DNA of 64,000 nt, taken from Bacteroidales bacterium. Its GTDB lineage: Bacteria; Bacteroidota; Bacteroidia; Bacteroidales; Lentimicrobiaceae. Every line of letters starts with the position of its first letter. Position 1 is the first letter of the stretch. The notes below the pieces were generated by a model. The model saw only the letters and a list, made by a program, of their open reading frames with translations, was not told the origin of the DNA and made no database searches. Location: contig JAEUTG010000060.1 in NCBI GenBank assembly GCA_016788045.1, positions 1 to 64,000 on the forward strand, given 5' to 3'. The translations under genes were made by a program, and so were the position numbers. Below are positions 44,248-53,304 of the stretch, piece by piece.

Positions 44248-46554
44248 ATGAAGTCAATTATCACGCTCCTGCTTTCGTTTGTTTTAGTGAATGCCATTGG
44301 CCAGACCTCTGTGCTTTCGGTCGATACCGATAAGGAATTCGGCAATGTGAACGAAATTTATTTTGCATTGCCCGGTTCGGCCTCAGATGCCGCACAGTTA
44401 ACCCGAATCATCAGTATCGACAATGTTAAAGGCGATACCCTTTTTGCCTATGCCAGCAAAAAGGAGTTTAACCGGCTGAAGCAGAACGGTGACCGCAGCT
44501 TCCTGAGGTTGAAGCATCCGGGTACTTTGATTAATCCCCTCATGTCAGGTGATGTGCGGGACATTCTTGATTGGAACTACTATCCGACTTATCCGGCCTA
44601 TGAGCAGATCATGCAGGATTTCGCGACCAATTATCCCGATATCTGTTCCCTGCAGACCATCGCTGTTTTGCCGAGCGGGCGTAAACTGCTGGCAATCAGG
44701 ATATCTGATAATGTGAATGTTGAGGAGAATGAGCCGGAGTTTCTTTATACTTCGACCATGCATGGCGACGAAACCACGGGTTATGTCCTGATGCTTCATC
44801 TGATTGATTATTTACTGACCAATTATAACATTGATCCCCGGGTAACCGAAATGGTGAACAACATTGATATCTGGATCAATCCCAATGCGAATCCGGATGG
44901 AACCTATGCCGGAGGTAACAATACCGTTAACGGTGCACAGAGGTACAATGCCAATTACGTGGACCTCAACAGAAATTATCCCGATCCGGAAGATGGCCCC
45001 CATCCCGACGGTGAAGCCTGGCAGCCGGAAACAGTGGCTTTTATGAACCTTGCCGAAAGCCGCAGTTTTGTGATGTCGGCCAATTTCCATGGGGGCGCGG
45101 AAGTGGTTAACTATCCGTGGGACACCTGGAGCAGACTTGCAGCAGACAACAACTGGTGGGTGTTTGTAAGCCGCGAATACGCGGATACCTGCCATGCCAA
45201 CAGCCCTCCTGGGTATTTAACCGATCTCGACAACGGAATTACCAATGGTTATGCCTGGTACACCACTGCAGGTTGCAGACAGGATTATATGAACTATTTT
45301 CAGCAATGCCGTGAGTCAACCATAGAGATTTCGGCAACCAAGCTTTTGCCTGCCAATCAGTTAGTTAATCACTGGAATTATAACTATCGTTCTTTTCTGA
45401 ATTATATTGAGCAATCAACGTATGGAGTCAGGGGTATCGTCTCTGATTCAGTTACCGGTGAGCCAATAAAGGCACAGGTATTTATCAGTGGTCACGACAT
45501 GGATAGTTCCATGGTTTTTACCAGCCTGCCGGTTGGCAATTATCACCGGCTATTAAAGGCCGGAACCTATAACCTGACTTTTTTTGCTGAAGGCTATATG
45601 CCCAGAACCATACAGAATGTAGTGGTGGCAGATAAGAATACCGTATGGCGGAATGTGAAACTGTGGGATGGAAGCGCAATTCCCGCATTTACCTCATCCG
45701 ATACCATTACCCATGCCGGAGGCAGTATACAGTTTAACGATGTTTCCGGCGGAAATCCTTCAAGCCGGTTATGGACCTTTGAAGGCGCCAATACAAACAC
45801 ATCTACGGAAGCGAATCCGGTTGTTACCTACAATCAACCCGGAGAATATGCAGTTTCACTTTATGTTGCGAATGCCATCGGTGGCAATCAGCTGGTTAAG
45901 GAAGACTATATTACCGTGACGCCGGATTATTTTATCGGGAATCTGAACCCATCCCTGTGTTACGCCCGTTTTTACGACAGCCATGGTCCTGATGGTTTTT
46001 ATGGTTCAGGAGAGAACCTGAGCACAACCTTTACCTCGGCCGATCCTGAGAAAGTTCTGCGGGTGCATTTTACCAATCTTGACATCGAAAACACTTCCGG
46101 ATGCACGGCTGATGTGCTGAACATTTACGATGGACCCACAGCTGATTCTCCTTTGCTGGCCAGTATCTGCGGGAATGAAATTCCCGATGACATCATAGGC
46201 ACGGTTGAGGGTGGTTCTTTGACCTTTGCTTTTACCTCTGACGCCGTTAACGATTTTGATGGCTGGAGCGCCGTGATCAGCTGCGATACCGGGGTTGGTA
46301 TTCCATCCAGGGCTTCATCTGTTTTTGAACTTTATCCCAATCCCTCAGTACTGGGAGAAGTCAATATCAGGTCGGCAGAGACCATCAATCAGGTTGATAT
46401 TATGGACCTTTCGGGAAAAGTTGTGTACTCCTGTACTTATAGTTCAAAGGAAATTGCGCTGAATACCAGCGAGTTCCGGACCGGCTTGTATCTTGTGACC
46501 ATAAAAACCGGGTCAGGGGAGAAGTCAGCCCGACTTCAGATCATCAGCCGGTGA
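44248..46554 (+). CDS. Secreted M14 zinc carboxypeptidase with PKD, CUB and T9SS domains
   Basis: A 768-residue multidomain exported peptidase. Signal peptide 1-19. The M14 domain (about 110-390) has zinc ligands H172 and E175 in MHGDE, substrate residues in DLNRNYPD (about 239-246), the third ligand H281 in NFHGG and catalytic E360 in ESTIEIS. Then come a carboxypeptidase-D-like regulatory domain (about 395-470), a PKD-like domain (about 475-560), a CUB-like domain (about 570-680, with two Cys at CTADVLNIYDG and CGNE) and a T9SS type A sorting domain (LYPNPSVLGEVNI onward). It would release C-terminal residues from proteins outside the cell. Its stop directly abuts the stop of the convergent membrane protein gene. 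Confidence 0.92.
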   Translation: MKSIITLLLSFVLVNAIGQTSVLSVDTDKEFGNVNEIYFALPGSASDAAQLTRIISIDNVKGDTLFAYASKKEFNRLKQNGDRSFLRLKHPGTLINPLMSGDVRDILDWNYYPTYPAYEQIMQDFATNYPDICSLQTIAVLPSGRKLLAIRISDNVNVEENEPEFLYTSTMHGDETTGYVLMLHLIDYLLTNYNIDPRVTEMVNNIDIWINPNANPDGTYAGGNNTVNGAQRYNANYVDLNRNYPDPEDGPHPDGEAWQPETVAFMNLAESRSFVMSANFHGGAEVVNYPWDTWSRLAADNNWWVFVSREYADTCHANSPPGYLTDLDNGITNGYAWYTTAGCRQDYMNYFQQCRESTIEISATKLLPANQLVNHWNYNYRSFLNYIEQSTYGVRGIVSDSVTGEPIKAQVFISGHDMDSSMVFTSLPVGNYHRLLKAGTYNLTFFAEGYMPRTIQNVVVADKNTVWRNVKLWDGSAIPAFTSSDTITHAGGSIQFNDVSGGNPSSRLWTFEGANTNTSTEANPVVTYNQPGEYAVSLYVANAIGGNQLVKEDYITVTPDYFIGNLNPSLCYARFYDSHGPDGFYGSGENLSTTFTSADPEKVLRVHFTNLDIENTSGCTADVLNIYDGPTADSPLLASICGNEIPDDIIGTVEGGSLTFAFTSDAVNDFDGWSAVISCDTGVGIPSRASSVFELYPNPSVLGEVNIRSAETINQVDIMDLSGKVVYSCTYSSKEIALNTSEFRTGLYLVTIKTGSGEKSARLQIISR

Positions 46555-47358
46555 TCAGATTTTGATGGGAAAATTAAGAATTATCCTGTAGGCAAGAATA
46601 AAAGAGAAGGCAGCAGCGATCAGGCTGCTGCTTATTTTTATGGTTTTTGGTTCTTCGTCAAAATATAGCACAGTTGATCCTCCACCGCTGATAAATGAAG
46701 GAAGGATCACGATAACCGGAATCAGTATCCTGAAAAGTTCATAGTAATCCATCGGAAATCTCAGCCCGAAAATGACTGCAGAGCCAATAAGGTAGGGGAG
46801 AAGCAGCTGCTGAAAGAGAAACCTCCGGCGCTGTTCGAAGGCCAGCTGGTTGTAATAAGTGTTGGCTGACAGCACAAAAAGGCGGGTTAAGGCAAATCCC
46901 AGCGCTGCCAGTGCGAACAACCCGATCAGTGTAACAATCAGCTTTCCGGTATCGGGGGTATACATCCACATCAGAACATGGCCGAAACCCTCATCCAGGA
47001 GTGCACCGGCAATGGCAGAACCGAGAGTCAGGCTGATACTGTGAACAAAACCCCATTGAAAGAACACCTTGAGCAGCCCGTCGTATTCCCTGAAACGAAA
47101 GGCCACCACAATCATAAAGATTGCCAGCAGTACACAGAAAATGGGGCCGGCGCTGTAGATAATTTTCACAGAATCAAATGTCCAGGCATATTTGTATACG
47201 AGGAAGTAGATCTCGGTATAGTTTACCTGCAGCGGGTAACTGAAAATATACGCGGCCAGCACCGTGAAAGCCTGATGACCGATAAATACGAAAAAATACG
47301 CCAGCAGATACAACATCAGGGAGTTGATGGTAATGGCTGACTTTTCAGCTAGATTCAT
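46555..47358 (-). CDS. Hypothetical multi-pass membrane protein
   Basis: A 267-residue inner-membrane protein with about six to seven hydrophobic segments (for example LMLYLLAYFFVFIGHQAF, IFCVLLAIFMIVVAF, LIVTLIGLFALAALGFAL and SSSLIAAAFSFILAYRIIL). A basic loop FEQRRRFLF suggests a cytosolic side near residue 180. I recognise no family. The gene is convergent with the carboxypeptidase gene, the two stop codons being adjacent (TGA then TCA at 46552-46557), and divergent from the lipoprotein/receptor pair. Confidence 0.7.
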   Translation of the reverse strand: MNLAEKSAITINSLMLYLLAYFFVFIGHQAFTVLAAYIFSYPLQVNYTEIYFLVYKYAWTFDSVKIIYSAGPIFCVLLAIFMIVVAFRFREYDGLLKVFFQWGFVHSISLTLGSAIAGALLDEGFGHVLMWMYTPDTGKLIVTLIGLFALAALGFALTRLFVLSANTYYNQLAFEQRRRFLFQQLLLPYLIGSAVIFGLRFPMDYYELFRILIPVIVILPSFISGGGSTVLYFDEEPKTIKISSSLIAAAFSFILAYRIILNFPIKI

Positions 47359-47608
47359 GGACAGAGAATATTGAACCTTGAATCAGTTTCAGGGGATTGA
47401 AACAGAAAACAGTCTCGATAATGATTTCAAAGTTGATTCATCCGCAAAATTAGAAGAAAACAGGGATTATGCAATGATGTCTGATAAGGTAGTCGGGGAG
47501 TAAAGTTTTGAAAAACCATTTAATCCGTTTTATTCAGGGAACAAATTTAATTGAGGATATTACTAAGCTGGTCAGCAGGGTAATGCTCCGGGTTTTTATT
47601 TGGTTCTG

Positions 47609-47676
47609 TTTAACAATAACTTAACATTCATTTAAAAGTAGCTTAAAGTCTATCCGGATTTGATTGGATTACTTTG
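47609..47676 (+). promoter_or_regulatory. PhoB/OmpR-type activator site and -7 element
   Basis: Four 8-bp units at exact 11-bp period: TTTAACAA (47609), CTTAACAT (47620), TTTAAAAG (47631) and CTTAAAGT (47642). Then after 19 bases comes the -7-like TTACTTTG (47669-47676); no TTTG is seen at -33. Direct repeats of 11-bp period near a promoter lacking -33 are what PhoB/OmpR-family activators use, and the unit resembles the cyanobacterial Pho box. It is 28 bases before the lipoprotein ATG. The rest of the gap 47359-47608 shows nothing. Confidence 0.7.
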
Positions 47677-47703
47677 CAGTCATAAACCAAACCAAAAAAA
47701 AGT

Positions 47704-49137
47704 ATGAAGAAAATTCTGATGTTTGCTCTTGTTGCTTCACTCGCAGTATTTACTGCCTGTAAAGATGACGAAGAAACTTTTAGTGCACCTGTAGTTTCTA
47801 CCCCTGCTCCTGTTTCTGCTGAATTCAGCGCTGATGTAGAATTAACTTTTAATTACACTGCTGATGCAGGATTCAAGTCAGCAGCGGTTTCTGCCACCAA
47901 TGGCACAGCCGTAATCAAAACCGACGGTACCGCCGGTTCAAAATCAGGTTCAGTTGTTGTTACCTATACTGCAGGGACAACCGTTGGTGCAGGAAGTGTT
48001 ATACTTACTGTAACTGATAATTCAAGCCAGACAGCCAGTGGAACAGCTGTAATCAGTGTACTGGAAGAACAGATGGAATACACCATCACCGGCAACATCA
48101 CCGAGAACACCACCTGGGAAACCGGAAAGGTATACATTCTGGGCAGCAGGATCGCTGTTGTTTCCGGAGTTACACTCACTATTCAACCTGGAGTTGTGGT
48201 TAAAGGTGAAGCCGGAACCGGAGCCAATGCCACAGCATTGCTGATTGCCCGCGGAGGTAAAATCATGGCTGAAGGTACCGCTTCATCTCCGATTATCTTC
48301 ACATCCATTGCCGACGAAATTATGCCGGGCGAAGTTGCCAGTCCGAACCTTGACCCCAGCCTGAATGGTTTGTGGGGCGGTCTGCTGATCCTCGGTAATG
48401 CGCCGATATCAGCCAGTGCAGCTTCAATGCAGATTGAAGGAATTCCTCCTTCAGATCAGAATGGTCTGTTCGGCGGTTCTGATGCCGCTGATAATTCCGG
48501 TGTTATTAAATACGTATCTATCCGTCATGGAGGTGCCAACATTGGTGAAGGCAACGAAATCAACGGTCTTACCCTCGGCGGTGTCGGTTCAGGTACTGTT
48601 ATCGAGAATGTCGAAATTATTGGTAACCAGGATGACGGTATCGAATGGTTTGGCGGAACCGTAAATGTGAAGAATGCCATTATCTGGAATCCTGGCGATG
48701 ATGCAGTGGATACTGATATGTCATGGGGTGGTACCCTGGATAACTTCGTGGTTGTAAACGCCGGTGACGAGTGTTTTGAACTCGACGGACCTGAAGGTTC
48801 AATGGCTGCAAAACATACCATCAAAAACGGAACCGTTTATGCACTGGCGGCCGACGGACTGGTTGACAACGATGCCAACTCTTACGTTGATATGATGAAT
48901 GTTTACTTCCGTGACATCAAAGACGGACAGGATTTCGATCAGCTGCCGGTAGATTACACGTGTGTTTTCAGCAATCTGGAAGTTACCCTTCCTGACGGAT
49001 CAGCCATTTCAGATTTCTTCAAAGGTGGTTCTGACGCCTTTGTAAGCAGTGTTGCACTGGATGCCAATACAGTAGGCGCAGATCTTACCAAATTTGAAGG
49101 TTGGTCATGGGCCTATACTTCCGGTTCTTTGAAATAA
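47704..49137 (+). CDS. Surface lipoprotein with beta-helix domain, partner of the TonB receptor
   Basis: A 477-residue lipoprotein. The signal ends at C19 (VFTAC), followed by KDDEE, which fits the lipoprotein export signal (K followed by acidic residues) used to expose lipoproteins on the surface in Bacteroidota. About 25-120 is an Ig-like region rich in Thr and Ala. From about 125 the sequence becomes a right-handed beta-helix (VYILGSRIAVVSGVTLTIQPG, VIENVEIIGNQDDGIEWFGG, then VKNAIIWNPGDDAVDTD). The gene precedes a TonB-dependent receptor and shares its promoter, so it is probably the outer ligand-binding lid of that transporter, as SusD is for SusC but of a different fold. The ligand is unknown; the promoter hints at phosphate-linked regulation. 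Confidence 0.75.
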   Translation: MKKILMFALVASLAVFTACKDDEETFSAPVVSTPAPVSAEFSADVELTFNYTADAGFKSAAVSATNGTAVIKTDGTAGSKSGSVVVTYTAGTTVGAGSVILTVTDNSSQTASGTAVISVLEEQMEYTITGNITENTTWETGKVYILGSRIAVVSGVTLTIQPGVVVKGEAGTGANATALLIARGGKIMAEGTASSPIIFTSIADEIMPGEVASPNLDPSLNGLWGGLLILGNAPISASAASMQIEGIPPSDQNGLFGGSDAADNSGVIKYVSIRHGGANIGEGNEINGLTLGGVGSGTVIENVEIIGNQDDGIEWFGGTVNVKNAIIWNPGDDAVDTDMSWGGTLDNFVVVNAGDECFELDGPEGSMAAKHTIKNGTVYALAADGLVDNDANSYVDMMNVYFRDIKDGQDFDQLPVDYTCVFSNLEVTLPDGSAISDFFKGGSDAFVSSVALDANTVGADLTKFEGWSWAYTSGSLK

Positions 49138-49161
49138 AACAACTTTCCTGATTTCATTAAA

Positions 49162-49191
49162 GCTCGCAGGGTTTAACCCTGCGGGCTTTAT
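49162..49191 (+). terminator. Hairpin between lipoprotein and receptor genes
   Basis: GCTCGCAGGGT (49162-49172) pairs with ACCCTGCGGGC (49176-49186) around a 3-base loop and is followed by TTTATT. The short U-tract suggests partial termination, so the lipoprotein would be made in excess over the receptor. Confidence 0.65.
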
Positions 49192-49229
49192 TAACGAATA
49201 CCGATCATTCCTAATATTAATTAAAAAGT

Positions 49230-52130
49230 ATGCACAATTTAAAATTTCTTTCAATCCTGTTGTTCTTTGTCCTCACAGGTAAGCTGCTTCTGGCTCAGAA
49301 TGGATTTATAAGGGGGAATGTTTTTGACGATGCAACCGGTGAAACCCTGCCGGGGGTGACAATTTTTGTTGAAGGAACCACTACAGGAACCCTAACGGAT
49401 TTTGACGGTAAATTCAACCTGAATATAGCACCGGGTAAATACAACATAAGAATTTCATTCATTTCTTATGAAACAGTAAACCTTAAAGATGTTGCCGTTA
49501 CTTCAGGAAAAGTCACGCTGTTTGAGAACATCAGACTGAAGGAAGCCAAAATTGAACTGGCTGAAGTTACCATCACCGCTGAAGCCGTCAGAAATTCAGA
49601 AGTTGCCCTATTGACCATGAAGCAAAAGTCAGCAAACCTGATTGACGGTATTTCAGCTGCCAATTTCAGGAAAATCGGTGATTCAGATGCTGCATCTTCT
49701 ATGAAAAGGGTTTCCGGAGTTTCAGTTGAGGGAGGCAAGTATGTGTATGTGCGTGGATTGGGCGATAGATACAGCAAAACCATTCTCAATGGAATGGACA
49801 TTCCGGGGATTGATCCTGACAGAAATACAGTTCAGATGGACCTTTTTCCAACCAACATCGTTGACAACATTATTGTGCATAAATCATTCAGTGCAAATCT
49901 TCCGGCAGATTTTACCGGAGGAGTTGTGGATATTGAAACCAAAGACTTCCCGGAATTAAAGATGGGCAATATTTCGCTCAGTCTTGGCTACAACCCATTA
50001 TTCAACTTCAACAGTGATTTTTTAACCTATGAAGGGGGAAGTACCGATTTCTTAGGTTTTGATGACGGAACCCGTGCCATTCCAGCCGTGGAAAATATAC
50101 CTCAGTTTTCAGAAGTGGCGGGGAATCCCAACGGAGAGAAAGGGCTGAGATACAAGGAAATTCTTGAAAGTTTTGATCCTGAGATGGGTACAACGCGTGA
50201 AACCAGCATGCTGGATTACAATTTAGGATTCTCCATTGGGAATCAGATTCCGAAGGAGAAGGTTACCTGGGGTTACAATGCCTCCTTTTCTTATAAGAAC
50301 TCATCTGAGTATTATGAGGAAGCGGAATATGGCAGGTATGGCGTTGATCCTGCAAAACCGGAAGTTTACGAAATGGATTACCGGGAATTCCAGCAAGGTG
50401 GTCTGGGTGTGAACAATGTGATGATCAGCGGTATGGCAGGGATTGCTGTGAAAACCAAATACTCAAAGTACAGGTTGAATATCCTTCATCTCCAGAATGG
50501 AGAGAAGAGGGCCGGCATCTTCAATTACAGCAATTCAGACCTGGGTGCCATCTTTGAAGGAGTGCAGCACAATCTCGAATTTACCCAGCGATCAATGACC
50601 AACCTTTTGCTGAATGGAAAACATTTGTTTGCAGACAACAACTGGCAGCTCGAATGGAAACTATCACCGTCGTTTTCGAAAATGGACGATCCCGATATCC
50701 GTTTTACCCGCTATGAAGTTAAAGATGGCGATTTTATCATTGGTACTGAAGCTGGTTTCCCCGAAAGGATATGGCGTGAACTGGATGAAGTCAGCCTGTC
50801 AGGAACTGTTGATCTGACCAGAAACCTAAATCTTTTTGGTGAAAAGTCGCAGATCAGGTTCGGGGGATTGGCAACCCGCAAGGACCGCAATTTTATTATC
50901 CGTAACTTTCAGTTGAATGTTCGGAATATTCCTTTAACCGGTGATCCTGATGAATTGTTCTTCGCTGAAAACCTTTGGCCGTATAATGGAAATTCAGGGC
51001 GGGGAACAACTTTCGAAACGCCCTTTATTCCGGTTAACCCAAACCAGTTTGAAGCCAACAACCTGAATGCCGCAGGGTACCTGTCGTGGGAAATGTCACC
51101 GCTTTCGTACCTGAAACTTATTCTTGGAGTAAGAACCGAATTGTACCAGCAACGATATACAGGGCAGAATCAGTTGGGCGACATTGTATTGGATAACGAG
51201 AAGGTGCTTGATGATCTGGATGTTTTTCCGGCAGCCAACGTTATTTTAAACCTCAGTACGAGTCAGAATCTTCGTTTTTCATACTCAAGAACGATTGCAC
51301 GCCCTTCGATGAAAGAATTGTCGTATGCCGAAATCTTTGATGCAATTACCGGCAGGACCTTTATCGGTGGTCTTTTCACCGATGCAGACAAAGAACTTGG
51401 AATAACCTACTGGGATGGCAACCTGACCAGCACCCACATTGATAACCTTGATGCAAGGTGGGAAATGTTTGGTAAAGGAGGACAGACAGTTTCATTCGGG
51501 GCATTCTATAAGTATTTCGTTGACCCGATAGAAATCGTACAGTATTTTACCCAGGCAGGAGCCTTCCAGCCCCGGAATGTAGGCGATGGTACCCTCATCG
51601 GGATGGAGGCTGAGTTCAGAAAGAACCTCGGATTTATTAATCCTGCGCTTTCAGCCATCAGCCTGAGCTCCAATTTTACCTTCACCAAATCGCGGATAAA
51701 ACTGAGTTCAACAGAATATGAATCCCGGCTCGAGAATGCAAGGACAGGAGAAACCATTGATGAGTACCGGAATATGGCAGGACAGGCACCCTATATCATC
51801 AATGCCGGTCTGGCTTACGATGGTTCTGGTGAAGGGTTCCTTCAAGGCCTGGAAGCCGGTATCTACTACAATGTACAGGGCCCTACCCTCGAAGTGGTGG
51901 GAATTGCCGATCGGCCGGATGTTTATACCAAACCCTTCAACTGCCTGAACCTCAACATCAATAAATCCTTTGGTGAAAGTAAAAAGCTTCAGGTCGGACT
52001 CAAAATTGATAACCTGCTGGGCGATGTCAAAGAGTCGGTATTCCAGTCATACAAAGCAGCCGATCAATACTATACTTACCTGAAACAGGGAAGAACTTTC
52101 CAGTTGAGGGTGGGTTACAAATTCTTCTGA
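49230..52130 (+). CDS. TonB-dependent receptor with N-terminal carboxypeptidase-like domain
   Basis: A 966-residue outer-membrane transporter. Signal peptide 1-22; a CarboxypepD_reg-like domain at about 25-110 (VFDDATGETLPGVTIFVEG, then LTDFDGKFNLNIAPGKYNI); a plug domain at about 130-245 with VRGLGDRYSKTILNG and FTGGVVDIETKD; then a 22-strand barrel ending in aromatic QLRVGYKFF. Uptake is driven by TonB-ExbBD. The plug style (RGLGDRY, NG.DIP.) is that of general TonB receptors rather than of SusC. It lies 92 bp after the lipoprotein gene, across a hairpin. The N-terminal domain closely resembles the small secreted protein encoded at 53305-53661, which has the same promoter architecture. Confidence 0.92.
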   Translation: MHNLKFLSILLFFVLTGKLLLAQNGFIRGNVFDDATGETLPGVTIFVEGTTTGTLTDFDGKFNLNIAPGKYNIRISFISYETVNLKDVAVTSGKVTLFENIRLKEAKIELAEVTITAEAVRNSEVALLTMKQKSANLIDGISAANFRKIGDSDAASSMKRVSGVSVEGGKYVYVRGLGDRYSKTILNGMDIPGIDPDRNTVQMDLFPTNIVDNIIVHKSFSANLPADFTGGVVDIETKDFPELKMGNISLSLGYNPLFNFNSDFLTYEGGSTDFLGFDDGTRAIPAVENIPQFSEVAGNPNGEKGLRYKEILESFDPEMGTTRETSMLDYNLGFSIGNQIPKEKVTWGYNASFSYKNSSEYYEEAEYGRYGVDPAKPEVYEMDYREFQQGGLGVNNVMISGMAGIAVKTKYSKYRLNILHLQNGEKRAGIFNYSNSDLGAIFEGVQHNLEFTQRSMTNLLLNGKHLFADNNWQLEWKLSPSFSKMDDPDIRFTRYEVKDGDFIIGTEAGFPERIWRELDEVSLSGTVDLTRNLNLFGEKSQIRFGGLATRKDRNFIIRNFQLNVRNIPLTGDPDELFFAENLWPYNGNSGRGTTFETPFIPVNPNQFEANNLNAAGYLSWEMSPLSYLKLILGVRTELYQQRYTGQNQLGDIVLDNEKVLDDLDVFPAANVILNLSTSQNLRFSYSRTIARPSMKELSYAEIFDAITGRTFIGGLFTDADKELGITYWDGNLTSTHIDNLDARWEMFGKGGQTVSFGAFYKYFVDPIEIVQYFTQAGAFQPRNVGDGTLIGMEAEFRKNLGFINPALSAISLSSNFTFTKSRIKLSSTEYESRLENARTGETIDEYRNMAGQAPYIINAGLAYDGSGEGFLQGLEAGIYYNVQGPTLEVVGIADRPDVYTKPFNCLNLNINKSFGESKKLQVGLKIDNLLGDVKESVFQSYKAADQYYTYLKQGRTFQLRVGYKFF

Positions 52131-52217
52131 TGAATGATAAAGATGCAGGCATTTCAATCATTCTCAATGAAGAAGTTCATATTTTTACATTAAATCTAAA
52201 CAACTTAATTTCATATC

Positions 52218-52679
52218 ATGAAAAACGCTTTACTTACTGCCTTGTTTCTGATGCTGGTATCGTTGGGATTTTCTCAGAACCTGGAGTATAAAGATGGCCT
52301 TTATTATAAAAAAGGAATGCTTTACACCGGCACCCATATTGAGTATTACGACAATGGCAGAATCCTTGTTGAACTCTCCATTAAAAACGGGCTCGAAGAC
52401 GGAACCGTGAATCATTATTACGAAAACGGCAATAAAAAAGAGCAGTGGCAATATACCGAAGGAAAGAAAAATGGTATCTGGATCACCTGGAGTGAAGAAG
52501 GGGTGAAAATTGCCGAAGCTTCGTACAAAGACAACCTGAAAGATGGAGCGTGGTATATCTGGGATAACAAGGGCACCATGCTTTATGAAATGCACTATAC
52601 CATGGGAAAGAAGACCGGCACCTGGAAGCAATGGGATGAGTCAGGTAAACTTATTATGGAAAGGGAGTACAACGACTGA
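52218..52679 (+). CDS. Secreted MORN-repeat (YwqK-like) protein
   Basis: A 153-residue protein with a signal peptide (1-19) and four to five MORN-type repeats of about 22 residues, seen as YYDNGRI, YYENGNKKEQWQY, GIWITWSEEG, GAWYIWDNKG and GTWKQWDESG. Such repeats form a beta-sheet scaffold; proteins of this type are often labelled YwqK-family antitoxin, but the export signal here makes an antitoxin role unlikely. It lies 87 bp after the receptor gene and ends in a good terminator, so it may be the third gene of the receptor operon. Confidence 0.78.
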   Translation: MKNALLTALFLMLVSLGFSQNLEYKDGLYYKKGMLYTGTHIEYYDNGRILVELSIKNGLEDGTVNHYYENGNKKEQWQYTEGKKNGIWITWSEEGVKIAEASYKDNLKDGAWYIWDNKGTMLYEMHYTMGKKTGTWKQWDESGKLIMEREYND

Positions 52680-52701
52680 TCTTCCTGATTTCTGATTGTG
52701 G

Positions 52702-52744
52702 CAGCTGAGGCGATTTCTCCTGATTCCCTCGGCTGTTTTTTTTT
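52702..52744 (+). terminator. Intrinsic terminator of the receptor operon
   Basis: CAGCTGAGG (52702-52710) pairs with CCTCGGCTG (52727-52735), with one G-T pair, and is followed by nine T. Confidence 0.85.
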
Positions 52745-53245
52745 GGATTCTGTTCTGGTCTTACACTCGTTTCATCCTGGTATCCGATGCATTCGGTGGC
52801 TGTAAGGTGTTTTCTCCTGTGATATGCTTTGCTTTGTCTGTATCATTGAGAATGTCATCCGGGAATCCTGCTGAAAGGTATTCAGTCGTTACTGATGCAC
52901 ATTACGCCTCATTTTAAGGTGTCGGATCGCGACTCTCAAATGTGCCATAAGGCATCCACGATAAGCGATGGAAGAAAATGATGTGAATGCTCAGAAACGT
53001 CAATACTTCAGAAAGGATAAAAGAGAAGGGGATAGGTTCAGCGGTCAGTTGCCGGGATTTCCATGGTAATGCTGTTAGCGGTTTCATTGTTTAACAATAT
53101 AAGAGCAAAAAGCCATAGTCCATTGATCTTGTTTGCTGGCCCATGCTTATCCATTCCACGTGTTTCAACGACTCTTTGGCTCAACCATTACAGAACCTGT
53201 GAAAACATGAGAAATCGCAGGAATATCAGGGAAAGGATGGTCCAT
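52745..53245. other. Intergenic region between two terminators
   Basis: About 500 bases bounded by the terminator of the MORN gene and that of the small carboxypeptidase-like gene. Short open frames exist but lack codon bias and overlap the terminators. Nothing recognisable. Confidence 0.5.
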
Positions 53246-53273
53246 AAAAAGGAAAAGCCGTGCTACGCACGGC
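53246..53273 (-). terminator. Intrinsic terminator of the small carboxypeptidase-like gene
   Basis: On the minus strand GCCGTGC and GCACGGC (53257-53263 and 53267-53273) form a 7-bp stem with a 3-base loop, followed by TTTTCCTTTTT. Confidence 0.8.
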
Positions 53274-53285
53274 CCCTTAACTATT

Positions 53286-53300
53286 CACACACACACACAC
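53286..53300. repeat. CA dinucleotide repeat in a 3' untranslated region
   Basis: (CA)7C lies 4 bases past the stop codon of the small gene on its 3' side, between the stop and the terminator. Slippage here would not alter a protein. Confidence 0.9.
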
Positions 53301-53304
53301 TATG

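Noticed and set aside
52218..52679. YwqK-type antitoxin of a toxin-antitoxin pair
   Set aside because: The protein has an export signal and no toxin gene is adjacent, so the family label is not followed.
52696..52917. 73-codon frame after the MORN-repeat gene
   Set aside because: It starts within the terminator hairpin and shows no codon bias or motif apart from a chance hydrophobic stretch.
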